From assembly GCA_025463135.1 (NCBI GenBank), contig JAOAPY010000015.1, positions 1 to 64,000 on the forward strand: DNA of 64,000 bases. The letters are read 5' to 3'. This document shows, piece after piece, positions 1-11,500 of this stretch. The position numbers and the translations under genes were made by a program. This stretch comes from Acidobacteriota bacterium. GTDB taxonomy: Bacteria; Acidobacteriota; Blastocatellia; Pyrinomonadales; Pyrinomonadaceae. The notes under the pieces were generated by a model, which made no database searches, was not told the origin of the DNA, and was given only the letters and a program-made list of their open reading frames with translations. Numbering within the stretch: the first letter of the stretch is position 1; each line of letters begins with the position of its first letter.

Positions 1-3000
1 TCGGTGTTGCTGTCGCGCTACACCGGGCAGAAGGATCTACTGATTGGGGCGCCCATCGCGAATCGTAATCGCGAAGAGATCGCAGGACTAATCGGGTTCT
101 TCACCAACACGCTGGTACTGCGCGCACGCTTCGCAGAGGGAGCCACTTTCCGCAGCACGATCAATGAGACCAAAGAGGTGTGTCTGGGCGCGTACGCGCA
201 TCAGGACTTGCCCTTCGAGAAGCTGGTGGAGTTGCAACCGGACAGAGACCTCAGCCGCTCGCCATTATTTCAGGTGCTGTTTGCTTTGCAAAACGCGCCG
301 CGGGAAGCCTTACGTCTCGAAGGACTCAGCTTGAGTCCGGTGAGAGTGGAAACTGAGATCGCAAAGTTTGACCTTTCGCTGCTCATAAGCGACACGGCGC
401 AGGGCCTAAAGGGTGTGCTGGAATACAGCACGGATCTGTTTGAGCGGGAGACGATCGAGCGGCTGTCGGGCCACTTCCGGATATTGCTCGAAGCGATGGT
501 GGCTGAGCCGCAGCGGGTAATAACGGAGTTGCCGCTGTTGAGCGCGGCGGAGCGGCAGCAGTTGCTGGTGGAGTGGAATGAGACGAAGGTTGAAGAGCGC
601 CTGGATAGCTGCATTCATCAGTTATTTGAGGAGCAGGTGGAGAAAACACCGGAAGCGACAGCGTTGGTGTTCGCGAATGAACGTCTGAGCTATGCGGAGT
701 TGAATGGGCGTGCGAATCAGTTGGCCCATTACTTGAGAGAGCAGGGCGTGGATCGGGAAGTACTGGTGGGCGTGATGCTGGAGCGTTCGGTGGAGATGGT
801 GGTGAGCCTGCTGGCGGTGCTCAAAGCCGGCGGCGCTTACGTGCCGCTCGACAGCGAGTATCCGGCAGAACGGCTGGCGTTCATGATCGCGGATGCCCAG
901 TTGCGCGTGTTGCTGACCACGGAACGACTCAGCAGGGTGGTGCCACCGACCGAGGCAGAAGTGATCTGCCTGGACTGCGAGAGCGAACAACTCAGGGTCG
1001 AGAATAGCGAGAACCTCACGATAAATACACAACCGGATGAGCTTGCTTATGTGATCTACACGTCGGGCTCGACCGGCATTCCGAAAGGTGTGTCAGTGCC
1101 GCACCGCGCTGTGATCAGGTTAGTGAAGGAGACTGACTACGTCCGCTTCGCGGCGGATGAAGTGTTCCTGCAACTGGCGCCGGTCTCGTTCGATGCTTCG
1201 ACGTTTGAGTTGTGGGGCAGTCTGCTGAACGGCGCGCGGCTGGTGCTCATGCCGCCGCAGACGCCCTCGCTGCAAGAACTTGGAGCGGCGGTGCGGCACT
1301 ACGGGGTGACGACCTTGTGGCTGACGGCGGGACTGTTTCACCTGATGGTGGACGAGCGACTCGAGGATCTTAGCGGCCTGCGCCAGTTGCTGGCGGGCGG
1401 TGACGTGCTCTCCACGGCACACGTGCAACGCTTTCTGGCCGCCGCCGACAATGGGGTGCTGATTAACGGCTATGGACCGACAGAAAACACGACCTTCAGT
1501 TGCACGCACCGCATGGCAGCGGGATGGGAACTGAAGGGCAGCAGCGTACCAATCGGGCGGCCGATCAGGAACACGCAGGTGTACGTGTTGGATGAGCGGC
1601 TGGAGCCGGCGCCGATTGGCGTTGCCGGCGAGTTGTATCTGGGCGGGGCGGGACTGGCGCGCGAGTATCTGCGGTGGCCGGAACTGACGGCGGAGAAGTT
1701 TGTGCCACACCCGTACAGCGTGGAGCCAGGAGCGCGTTTATATCGCACGGGCGACTTGGTGCGCTGGCTCGCCGCTGGCGAAATCGAATTTCTTGGACGC
1801 ATCGATCAGCAAGTGAAGATCAGAGGCTTCCGCATCGAGTTGGGAGAAATCGCGGCAGCATTGCAGAATGTGGCGGAAGTCAACGAAGCGGTCGTGATCG
1901 TGAGAGAAGACACACCGGGAGAGAAACGACTGGTGGCTTACGTGGTGCCGCAGGACCGCAATCTCACGATAAATGAATTACGCGCTCACCTGAAGCGGCG
2001 GCTGCCGGAATACATGATGCCGTCGGTCTTTATCTACCTTGGCGAGTTGCCGCTGACGCCCAACGGCAAAGTGGATCGCAAAGCCTTACCCGCGCCGGAG
2101 ACAGATTTCAGTTCAGCCAGCAGTTACGTCGCGCCACGCACGCCGGTGGAAGAGATGTTGTGCGGCATCTGGTCGGAGGTGCTCGGGGTGAGAGACATCG
2201 GAGTGACCGATAACTTCTTCTGGTTGGGTGGACATTCGCTGCGGGCGACGTTGATCGTGGTTCGTATACACGAAACCTTCGGCGTCGAGATCCCTTTGCG
2301 CACAATATTTGAGGCTCCCACCGTGCCCGAACTCGCCGCAGTCGTAGAAGCTGCTATTAAAGGGGAACGTGGCTACACGGCGCCGCCAATTACGTCAGTT
2401 GCACGGCGCGGTCCGTTGCCGCTTTCGTTCGCGCAACAGCGGCTCTGGTTTTTGGATCGTCTCAACCCGGAGACTGACGCGTACAACATCGCAATCGCCT
2501 ACCACCTCAAGGGATCTCTTAACGTCGCGGTGCTGGAACACAGTCTAAATCAAGTGGTGGCGCGTCACGAAGTGTTGCGCACGACGATCTCTCTGGTCGA
2601 CGGCGAGCCAGTGCAGATCATCGCACCGGAACTGGAACTGAAGTTGGAAGTCGAAGATCTGTGCGCGTTGGCTGGTCTCCAACAGGAAATTGCCGTGGTA
2701 GAGGAACTTGAGCGAGAAGCGCAGCGACCGTTTGATCTGAGCACTGATCCAGTATTGCGGGGGCGGTTATTGCGATTGAGCGACGAGGCGTACGTGTTTG
2801 TGGTGACGGTGCACCACATCGCTGCCGACGGATGGTCCATGGATGTCTTCAGCCGGGAGTTGGCGCTACTTTATGACGCCGAGGTGAGTGGTACAACCGC
2901 AGCTCTGCCTGAACTCTCCGTGCAATATGCAGACTACGCGGTTTGGCAGGGCGAGTGGTTAAAAGGGGAGATCCTTGAAGCACAACTCTCTTACTGGCGC

Positions 3001-6000
3001 GAACAGCTGCATAACGCCAACGTCGTACTGGAGTTGCCTGCGGATAAGAAGCGCCCAAGAGTAGCGGCAGGCCTAAGCGAAATCGAGCGATTCGAAATCG
3101 ACAGCGAGGTACTGGCTGGCTTACGAAATCTGGCCCTGGAAGAAAGGACCACGTTGTTCATGACGCTCTGGGCCGCGTTCTCTGTTCTGCTCTCACGTTA
3201 CACCGGACAGCAGGATCTTTTGATCGGCGCGCCAGTGGCGAACCGTGAGCGGCCCGAAGTTGCAGGGCTGATCGGTTTGTTCACGAACACGCTCGTGTTG
3301 CGAGCCAGGGTAACAGGTAATGAAAGTTTCCGTTCCTTGCTGGCTCGGGCGCGTGAAATCTGTCTTGGAGCTTACTCGCATCAAGACCTGCCTTTCGAGA
3401 CATTGGTTGAAGCCTTACAACCGAATCGTGATGTTAGCCGGTCGCCATTGGTCCAGGTGACTTTTGCGGTGCAGGGTGGCGCGGTCGGCGCATTGGAACT
3501 GACGGGCATAGAGGCTACACCGTTTCCAGTCGCTCCAAGGACGACGAAGTTTGAGTTGGTTGTCGTTTTAGGTGAAAAAGAAGGCGGACTGGCGGGGGCA
3601 ATTCAGTACAACACGGAATTGTTTGAGGCCGACACCGTAGCTCAGTTGGCATCGCATCTCACGATATTACTCGAGCACGTTCTCGAGAATCCTGATCGTC
3701 CCGTCTCAGAGTTGCCGCTACTAACTCCAGCGCAAACAGAAACAGCGCTGGTTCAATGGAACCAAACCGAAGCGAAATATCCGGCCGGAAAGTGTACGCA
3801 CCAACTGTTCGAGATGCAGGTTGAGCGCACTCCTGACAACGTGGCGCTGATCAGCCACGACCGGCAAATTACTTACTCCGAATTGAACCGCGATGCCGGC
3901 CAGCTTGCGCATTATCTCAGCACGCGTGGCGTTGGGCCGGAGACGATCGTGGCAGTATGTCTGGAACGCTCTGTGGAGACTGTGATCGGTATTCTCGGGG
4001 TGCTCAAAGCCGGAGGCGTTTGCCTGCTGCTGGATCCTGTAGCAGATCAGGATCGGTTGGCCGGTGCGCTTACAGAAGCGCGACCTCACTTGGTATTGGT
4101 GCAGGGACGGCTGCTCGAAGATTCATCGCAATGGCGCGAGCGACTCGTACGCATCGATTCGCAATGGGAAGAGATCGCACGCGCCGGGCAATGGACCAAC
4201 GACAGCGCCGTCTTACCGGAGAATCTCGCCTACTTGTCATGTGAGCGCAGTAAGGACGGCGAGGTGAAGCTGGTTGGACACACCCATCAGGCGCTTGTTA
4301 ATGGATTGCACTGGATGCAGCGTGCTTTGCATTTGAGTGAACTGGACCACGTGCTGCCTGAGTTTGGGTTGTGGGAACTCTTGTTGTCGCCGTCGTGCGG
4401 CAGTACGGCGTTCGTTGCTGAAGCAGGCCCACAGCACGCCAGTGTGTTCCAGTGTTCGCCATCGCGGCTGGAAAATCTCCTCGACGAGCCGCTCAACTTG
4501 AGCGGCATTAAGCACGTCGTCTCCAGCGGCGAACCATTGTTGCCGGATCTTGTCGAACGGTTTGCTAAACGCCTCCCCACGGCAGATCTGTTCCACCTGC
4601 ATGGTTCAGGTGAGCTGAGTGTCAGTGCCGGATACTGGACACTCAATTCCGCAGATGACAATCCGCTCATTCCTGCTATTAGGCCGATAACGAACATGCA
4701 GCTATATGTGCTCGACGGGAGCATGCAGCTTGTGCCTGTCGGAGTTGAAGGTACTTTGTACGCCGGCGGGATCAACCTGGCGCGTGGGTATCAGAATAGA
4801 TCCGATCTAACGGCGGAAATGTTCGTCCCCGACCCGTTCGCAAGACAACCAGGTTCCCGTTTATTCAAGACCAATGAGCGGTGCAAATACCGGCGTGACG
4901 GCGCGATCGTGCCGCTGGGCCCGCAGGTTAGGAGCAGAGGTTATCAGGTTAATCTGCTCGACGTGGAGCGCGAATTGCGCCAGTGTCCACTGATCTCACG
5001 CGCCGCAGTCGTTGCAGTCGAGCAGACCCACCGGGACCATCAGTTAGTCGCTTACATTGTGCCCGCCGGCGGCCAAGCTGCGAATGATTTGATCGCCGAG
5101 GTGCGCGCGTTCATGCGCGAACGTCTGCCGGATTATGCATTACCGTCAGCGTATTTGAGTCTTATGGCGTTGCCACTGCGGCATGATGGCACTCTGGATC
5201 GCGATGCGCTTCCACTTTGCGAGACAGAACGGCCGGAGAAGACTTCCGCTTTTGCTCCCCCGACTGAGACGGAACAAAAGATTGCTGAACTTTGGCGAGA
5301 GTGTCTTGCCGTCGAACACGTCGGCATTAACGACAACTTCTTCGATCTGGGCGGCCATTCGCTTCTGTTGGCCCAACTTCATCCGCGTCTGAATAAACTT
5401 TTTCACACAGACGTCACCGTAATCGATCTATTCAGATATTCGACTGTTCGCGCGCTGGCGGAGTACATCGACAAACGCTCTGTGCGAACCAAGATTGTGG
5501 CGACACGTGATGAAGTGCCGAGCGAGCTTCCTGAAGTACCCGAAGTGACAACGCCGTTGAGAGTCGCTGCCGACGTGCCCGCCAACGCGATTGCGATTAT
5601 CGGGATGGCGGCCCGGTTCCCAGGCTGTCGCGACGTCGAAGAGTTTTGGCAAAAGCTGAAAGACGGTGAAGAACTGATCTCATCATTTTCCGATGAAGAG
5701 TTGTTGGCTGCAGGCGTCAGTGAAAAGTGGTTGCAGGATCCGAATTACGTTAAGGCGGCGGCCTTCCTCGATCAAGCTGACTGTTTTGATGCGCCGTTCT
5801 TCGGAATTCAGCCGCGTGAAGCCGAGGTAATGGATCCGCAGCAGCGTGTGTTCCTTGAGTGTGCCTGGTCAGCTTTAGAAGCCGCCGGTATTGACGCCGA
5901 GCGCTATCGCGGTCGCATAGGCGTTTATGCAGGCGTGGGCCATAACACTTACCTGCCCAACGTGTTTGGAAATGCCGAAGTGATGCGAACAGTCGACGGG

Positions 6001-8532
6001 TTCCAGGTCATTCTGGCTAATGAGAAAGACTTCCTGCCCATGCGTGTTTCCTACAAACTAAATTTGCGGGGGCCAAGTATTGCTGTGCAGACCGCCTGCT
6101 CGACCTCGCTTGTAGCGGTGCATCTCGCCTGGCAGGCTCTGCTCAACGACGAATGCGATGTTGCGTTGTGTGGCGGTGTGACCTTGCGCGCGGCGAAGCG
6201 TGGATATCTTTATCAGGAGGGTGGCATTGTCTCGCCTGATGGACACTGCCGCTCCTTCGATGCGGAGGCCGCAGGAACAGTGCCGGGTAACGGCGCGGGT
6301 GCGGTTGTGCTCAAGCGTTTGCGTGACGCTCTGGCCGATCGTGACCCCATCGACGCCGTGATAATCGGCTCTGCTATTAACAATGACGGTTCACTCAAGG
6401 TCGGCTTTACCGCACCTAGCATTGATGGTCAGGCGGACGTCATCGAGCGGGCCCAAATCAATGCGGGCGTCACTCCTGATACTATCACCTACATCGAAGC
6501 TCATGGCACTGGAACCGAGCTTGGCGATCCGATTGAGGTGGCAGCTCTTAACCAGGCATTCCGCACGGCCACGCAGAAGAAAGCTTATTGCGCTCTCGGT
6601 TCCGTAAAGAGCAACCTGGGCCATCTTGATGCGGCAGCGGGCGTGGGTGGTCTCATAAAAACTGTGCTGGCGCTCAAGCACAAAGAGCTGCCACCCAGTC
6701 TTCATTACCAGACAGCAAACCCGAAGATTGACTTTGCGAACTCACCGTTCTACGTCAACAACAAACTGAAGAAATGGGAAACCAATGGCCTTCCCCGTCG
6801 CGCCGGCGTGAGCTCATTTGGCATGGGGGGCACGAACGCCCATCTAGTGGTCCAGGAAGCGCCGGAGACGACTGCTCCGACAGCAGCGGACGAGCCTCAG
6901 TTGATTCTGTTGACAGCCAAAACTCCAACGGCACTTGAAACAGCAACCACTAACCTGGTCCAACATCTCGAGCAGCATCTCGAGTTGAACCTGTGCGACG
7001 TGGCCTACACGCTACAGGCCGGCCGTCAGCACTTTGGTCACAGGCGCATGGTCGTCGCCCGCGATCGCATCGACGTTATCGAGACGCTGGGAAGACTTGA
7101 TGGAAAACGTGTAGGGACCAGTCAGGTAGATCAACGGGAACGCCCGTGCGTGTTCGTCTTCCCGGGCCAGGGCTCGCAGTACGTGAATATGGGCGCCGGT
7201 CTTTATGAAAGCGCACCAACGTTCCGCCGGCACGTTGACGAGGGCTGTGAATTGCTGAAGCGATATACCGGCACGGATTTGCGAGAGCGACTGTATCCGA
7301 GCCGCGGAGATCCGGACGATGCGGCGCGCTGGTTTGACCAGACGGTAAACGCGCAGCCAGCGCTGTTCGTGATCGAGTATGCGTTGACACAGTTTCTTGC
7401 GGAGTTAGGGGTGAAGCCAAAAGCCATGCTCGGTCACAGCGTGGGCGAGTACGTGGCGGCTTGTGTGGCAGGTGTGTTCTCGCTCGAAACGGCGCTGCTT
7501 TTGGTGGCCCGTCGTGCGGAACTAATGCAGTCATTGCCCGTAGGCAGGATGCTCTTCGTGCCACTACCTGAGCGTGAGATTGAGTCACTCCTAAATGAGG
7601 AGATCTCACTCGCCGCGGTCAACGGCGTCGACTTTTGCGTCGTCTCGGGAACGACCAGCGCGGTGGAAGAATTGGATCGGGAATTGACCGAACGCGATGT
7701 TGAATGCCAGCCACTGCACACGTCACATGCGTTTCATTCCGCGATGGTCGAACCGATCATCAAGCCGTTTGTGGAGTTCGTAAAGAAAGTCGAAATAAAG
7801 CCGCCGAGGATTCCGTTTGTCTCGAATGTCACCGGCGCCTGGATAACAGTGTCGCAGGCAGTTGACCCGAACTACTGGGGCGATCACGTGCGGCGCACGG
7901 TGCGTTTTTCAGATGGCTTGAAGAGTCTGTTGACAGACCCGCGCACTCTCGTCCTCGAAGTTGGCCCAGGCACGACTTTGAGCGGACTGATCAGGAAACA
8001 TCCGTCACACACGCCGGAACAAAAGGCGCTCGCATTGATCCGCCATCCGAAAGACAAGCGTGAAGACTTCGAAGTTTTCCTGCAAGCACTGGGAGAGGCC
8101 TGGCTGGCGAGGCAGCGTGTAGATTGGCCGGCCCTTCATTCAGAGAAAGAGCCGCGCAAAGTAGCACTGCCAACTTACCCATTCGAACGAAAGCGTTATT
8201 GGATCGATCCACCCGCGAGAGTGGCCGCGCAGGTCTCCAGTGTTTCGGCTGAACTGGTGGCCAAGGCCAACGGCGACGGCGCCGAACTAGTCGCGAAGCC
8301 GCTGGCGCTGAGTGCTAAGGTCCAGCAAGTAATCGTTCCTTCAAGCCTTACTTTGGAGCCGCAAATCGTGACGCGAGTCGAGCGCCCGGCCAATGGCAAT
8401 GGTCATGGGACCACGCCCACGCCGAAGCATCAGATCATCGCGCAACAGCTCAAGATCGGTTCCGAGCAGATCAAGCTCATGGCGCTACAACTCGAAGTCT
8501 TGAGAAATGCGAGGCGCCCCAAAGCTCATTAA
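1..8532 (+). CDS. Hybrid NRPS-PKS, C(partial)-A-PCP-C-A*-PCP-KS-AT (5' end outside window)
   Basis: The reading frame is open at base 1, so the N-terminus is missing. Domain order by residue from the first in-window codon: C-terminal half of a C domain (1-190); A1 (205-700) with YTSGSTG near 352 and NGKVDR; PCP1 with GGHSL (Ser about 745); C2 (800-1250) with intact HHIAADG; A2* (1265-1750), badly degenerate; PCP2 (Ser about 1786); KS (from 1862) with Cys about 2032 in TACSTS plus EAHGTGT and NLGH; AT (2380-2690) with GHSVGE (Ser about 2479) and HAFH, the malonyl-CoA signature. A1 pocket residues read D-A-F-W-L-G-G-T-F-K, close to valine codes. There is no ACP after the AT; it begins the next gene. 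The C-terminal 30 residues form an amphipathic, docking-like helix. It loads and elongates a peptide, then extends it with malonate. Confidence 0.95.
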   Translation, partial: SVLLSRYTGQKDLLIGAPIANRNREEIAGLIGFFTNTLVLRARFAEGATFRSTINETKEVCLGAYAHQDLPFEKLVELQPDRDLSRSPLFQVLFALQNAPREALRLEGLSLSPVRVETEIAKFDLSLLISDTAQGLKGVLEYSTDLFERETIERLSGHFRILLEAMVAEPQRVITELPLLSAAERQQLLVEWNETKVEERLDSCIHQLFEEQVEKTPEATALVFANERLSYAELNGRANQLAHYLREQGVDREVLVGVMLERSVEMVVSLLAVLKAGGAYVPLDSEYPAERLAFMIADAQLRVLLTTERLSRVVPPTEAEVICLDCESEQLRVENSENLTINTQPDELAYVIYTSGSTGIPKGVSVPHRAVIRLVKETDYVRFAADEVFLQLAPVSFDASTFELWGSLLNGARLVLMPPQTPSLQELGAAVRHYGVTTLWLTAGLFHLMVDERLEDLSGLRQLLAGGDVLSTAHVQRFLAAADNGVLINGYGPTENTTFSCTHRMAAGWELKGSSVPIGRPIRNTQVYVLDERLEPAPIGVAGELYLGGAGLAREYLRWPELTAEKFVPHPYSVEPGARLYRTGDLVRWLAAGEIEFLGRIDQQVKIRGFRIELGEIAAALQNVAEVNEAVVIVREDTPGEKRLVAYVVPQDRNLTINELRAHLKRRLPEYMMPSVFIYLGELPLTPNGKVDRKALPAPETDFSSASSYVAPRTPVEEMLCGIWSEVLGVRDIGVTDNFFWLGGHSLRATLIVVRIHETFGVEIPLRTIFEAPTVPELAAVVEAAIKGERGYTAPPITSVARRGPLPLSFAQQRLWFLDRLNPETDAYNIAIAYHLKGSLNVAVLEHSLNQVVARHEVLRTTISLVDGEPVQIIAPELELKLEVEDLCALAGLQQEIAVVEELEREAQRPFDLSTDPVLRGRLLRLSDEAYVFVVTVHHIAADGWSMDVFSRELALLYDAEVSGTTAALPELSVQYADYAVWQGEWLKGEILEAQLSYWREQLHNANVVLELPADKKRPRVAAGLSEIERFEIDSEVLAGLRNLALEERTTLFMTLWAAFSVLLSRYTGQQDLLIGAPVANRERPEVAGLIGLFTNTLVLRARVTGNESFRSLLARAREICLGAYSHQDLPFETLVEALQPNRDVSRSPLVQVTFAVQGGAVGALELTGIEATPFPVAPRTTKFELVVVLGEKEGGLAGAIQYNTELFEADTVAQLASHLTILLEHVLENPDRPVSELPLLTPAQTETALVQWNQTEAKYPAGKCTHQLFEMQVERTPDNVALISHDRQITYSELNRDAGQLAHYLSTRGVGPETIVAVCLERSVETVIGILGVLKAGGVCLLLDPVADQDRLAGALTEARPHLVLVQGRLLEDSSQWRERLVRIDSQWEEIARAGQWTNDSAVLPENLAYLSCERSKDGEVKLVGHTHQALVNGLHWMQRALHLSELDHVLPEFGLWELLLSPSCGSTAFVAEAGPQHASVFQCSPSRLENLLDEPLNLSGIKHVVSSGEPLLPDLVERFAKRLPTADLFHLHGSGELSVSAGYWTLNSADDNPLIPAIRPITNMQLYVLDGSMQLVPVGVEGTLYAGGINLARGYQNRSDLTAEMFVPDPFARQPGSRLFKTNERCKYRRDGAIVPLGPQVRSRGYQVNLLDVERELRQCPLISRAAVVAVEQTHRDHQLVAYIVPAGGQAANDLIAEVRAFMRERLPDYALPSAYLSLMALPLRHDGTLDRDALPLCETERPEKTSAFAPPTETEQKIAELWRECLAVEHVGINDNFFDLGGHSLLLAQLHPRLNKLFHTDVTVIDLFRYSTVRALAEYIDKRSVRTKIVATRDEVPSELPEVPEVTTPLRVAADVPANAIAIIGMAARFPGCRDVEEFWQKLKDGEELISSFSDEELLAAGVSEKWLQDPNYVKAAAFLDQADCFDAPFFGIQPREAEVMDPQQRVFLECAWSALEAAGIDAERYRGRIGVYAGVGHNTYLPNVFGNAEVMRTVDGFQVILANEKDFLPMRVSYKLNLRGPSIAVQTACSTSLVAVHLAWQALLNDECDVALCGGVTLRAAKRGYLYQEGGIVSPDGHCRSFDAEAAGTVPGNGAGAVVLKRLRDALADRDPIDAVIIGSAINNDGSLKVGFTAPSIDGQADVIERAQINAGVTPDTITYIEAHGTGTELGDPIEVAALNQAFRTATQKKAYCALGSVKSNLGHLDAAAGVGGLIKTVLALKHKELPPSLHYQTANPKIDFANSPFYVNNKLKKWETNGLPRRAGVSSFGMGGTNAHLVVQEAPETTAPTAADEPQLILLTAKTPTALETATTNLVQHLEQHLELNLCDVAYTLQAGRQHFGHRRMVVARDRIDVIETLGRLDGKRVGTSQVDQRERPCVFVFPGQGSQYVNMGAGLYESAPTFRRHVDEGCELLKRYTGTDLRERLYPSRGDPDDAARWFDQTVNAQPALFVIEYALTQFLAELGVKPKAMLGHSVGEYVAACVAGVFSLETALLLVARRAELMQSLPVGRMLFVPLPEREIESLLNEEISLAAVNGVDFCVVSGTTSAVEELDRELTERDVECQPLHTSHAFHSAMVEPIIKPFVEFVKKVEIKPPRIPFVSNVTGAWITVSQAVDPNYWGDHVRRTVRFSDGLKSLLTDPRTLVLEVGPGTTLSGLIRKHPSHTPEQKALALIRHPKDKREDFEVFLQALGEAWLARQRVDWPALHSEKEPRKVALPTYPFERKRYWIDPPARVAAQVSSVSAELVAKANGDGAELVAKPLALSAKVQQVIVPSSLTLEPQIVTRVERPANGNGHGTTPTPKHQIIAQQLKIGSEQIKLMALQLEVLRNARRPKAH

Positions 8533-8584
8533 TAGAACTTACCAGGGAATCAGGATGTACTGAGAAAGTGTAGGAATAAGCGCA

Positions 8585-11500
8585 ATGGCAACACCAAAAC
8601 TTCAGATAGATTGGGCAAACGCAAGCATCGTAACTCAAGTGCTGGAACTGTTCAGTCGCTTGTTTGGCAAGAGCGCGGCGGAAATACCGACCAACGTTTC
8701 ACTGATCGAGTTGGGAGTTGACTCGCTTTTTCTGTTGCAGGCGAGTCAGATGATCAAGGCAGAGTTTGGAGTGAAGGTTCCTTTCCGGCTCTTGCTCGAA
8801 GATCTATCTACGATCGAGGCGATTGCGGCGCACCTGCACGAGAAACGCCCGAATGGCTTTGAGCAAAAAGCGCCTGTCGCCACGCCGGCGCCGGTAAATC
8901 CACCGGCATCTGTCTCGCCGGTTGTCAGCCCTCAAGTGAGAGTGGACCCGACGCCATCTCCTGCGCCAGTGGCCCGGGTGGTTGCTCCTGCACCCGCGGC
9001 TGCTCCGGCAGTAAATTTCCAACAAGCCATCGTCTTTCCGGCATCTCCCGAGTTGGACTACCTGACTGGGCCAAATATTGGAACGTCTTTCAATCTAACA
9101 TCAATCGAGCACATCATTGCGCAGCAACTGCGGCTTGGCGAAGAACAGCTCAGGCTTATGTCTCTGCAACTCGAACTGCTGCACGAGAACCGGCACGAGC
9201 CGGTAATACCAATCGTTTCCGAACCAGAGTCAGTCACACTTCCGCAAACCAGTGTAACTTCCGGGAACAGCGGCGAGCCTACGACTGCTTCTCAACCTGA
9301 GCCTGAAACTTTCGTCGCTCACAAGCCCCTCGATAAAAAAGCAGGCGCACTCGACGATCGACAACGCGCGCATCTCGACGGTCTGATTGCGCGCCTCAAC
9401 GCGCGCACCAGCGGCTCAAAACGACTGGCGCAGCAGAACCGGCCCTTCCTTGCTAACAAACGCGCAATAGCCGGCTATCGGCAGTTGTGGAAAGAACTGA
9501 TGTATCCACTCGTGATCGAGCGAGCGCAGGGCTCACGTGTTTGGGACGTCGACGGCAACGAGTACGTTGACATGACGATGGGCTTTGGAGCGTTGCTGTT
9601 CGGTCACTCTCCTCAGTTCATAATTGACGCACTCAAGGAGCAACTCGATAAGGGATTACAGATTGGCGGGCATACTCCGCTGACGGGCGAAGTCGCCAGT
9701 CTGATCTGCGAACTGACCGGCGTCGAACGCGTGGCCTTCTGCAATTCCGGCACTGAAGCAGTGATGGGAGCGCTGCGCTTGGCGCGAACTGTCACCGGAC
9801 GCGACAAGATCGCCTTGTTCGACGGCTGTTACCATGGCACCTTCGACGGGATCATGGTCCGGGGCGAGGTCACCGCCGGTAACCGCCTGCGTGCTTTGCC
9901 GATGGCGCCGGGCGTTCCCCAGAAGATGATCGACGACGTGCTGCTGCTGCGTTACGACGATCCGCAGTCGATCGAAATTCTCAAAGAGCACGCGCACGAA
10001 CTGGCGGCCGTTCTCATTGAGCCTCCGCGCAGCCGCCGTCCGGACATACAGCCGCGACACTTTCTGCACGAATTGAGAAGCCTGACTGAAGAAGCAGGCG
10101 CCGCGCTGATCTTTGACGAAGTGGTTACTGGTTTTCGCTTTCATCCGGGCGGCGCGCAGGCGATGTTCGACATTCGCGCCGACCTGGTCACTTACGGCAA
10201 AGCCATGGGCGGCGGTGTGCCCGTGGCAGTGATCGCAGGCAAGGCAGCCTACATGGATGCGGTCGATGGCGGGATGTGGAACTATGGCGACGCCTCCTTC
10301 CCGGAAGCCGACATCACCTTCATGACCGGCACCTATTTTCAGCATCCGGTGATGATGGCTGCGTTGCGTGCGGCCCTCATGCACATCAAGGAGCAAGGCC
10401 CGCGCCTACAAGAGGACCTGGCGACGAAGACGGCCTACATCGCCGAGACGCTCAATACTTACTTCAAAGAGCAGCGAGTACCGCTAAGCACGGTCTACAT
10501 GGGTTCGCTGTTCCGTCTCCTCTACCCGTCCAATCTTCGCGACATGGATTTGTTCTTTTACCATCTGCTCGAGAAAGGCGTCTTTGTTTGCGAGACGCGC
10601 ACCTGTCTGCTGTCGACCGCGCACACCGATCGCGACATCGACCACGTCATTCGCGCATTCAAGGAAACGACCGAAGAAATGCTCGAGGGCGGATTTTTAA
10701 CGAGAGTCTCTCCCGAACCACCAGATGGCGGCGACCGCGCCAGAGAGACGGTTGGGCCAAACACCGCTATGCAGCGCATCCCGCTCACTGAGGGACAAAA
10801 AGAGATTTGGGCCCTCGCAAACATGGGAGACGAAGGCGCGCGTGCTTACAACCAGTCACTTGCAGTCCACTTGCGAGGAGCATTAAACGCTCCCGACCTT
10901 GAAGCCGCCCTACGACAGGTGCTCGCGCGACACCAGGCCCTGCGTTCGACGTTCAATCCTGACGGCGACTACCAGACGATTGCCACGACACTCGAATTCA
11001 AACTCGAACTAAGCGATCTTTCACGTCTTGATGTGGACCAGCGTGCGGCGGAACAGGCGCGACTGCAAGCAGCGGAGGCTAATCAGAGTTTTGACCTTGC
11101 TCGCGGTCCGTTGCTGAGAATGCGTCTGCTGAAACTCAGCGACGTTCATCACGTTCTCGTGATCACCATGCATCACCTGATTTGTGATGGATGGTCCATA
11201 GGAATCATTCTCAGCGAGTTGGCGGAGTTATACGCCGCCAAACGACAGGGCAGGGAAGCGCAACTTTCATCGCCTCACAGTTTCGTCGAGTACGCGAACA
11301 AACAGTTTGCGCGGCAGCAGTCGTCTGAGATGCAGGACGCCGAGAGCTACTGGTTGAGTCAGTTCGCCGGTCCGCTTCCCTCGCTCAATCTACCGACTGT
11401 TTATCCGCGTCTGGCAGTGCAGACTTATGCAGGGGCGCAACGTCGCTTGCTTATGAACGCCGACGTGTACCCTGCGTTGAAGCGTCTCAGCACTCAGCAG

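Noticed and set aside
9656-10396. Long minus-strand open frame over the aminotransferase
   Set aside because: It is antisense to a well-supported domain, lacks family features and is explained by the GC-rich codon pattern; the same holds for other long antisense frames over NRPS and LanB-like genes (for example 7076-7609 and 33664-34254).
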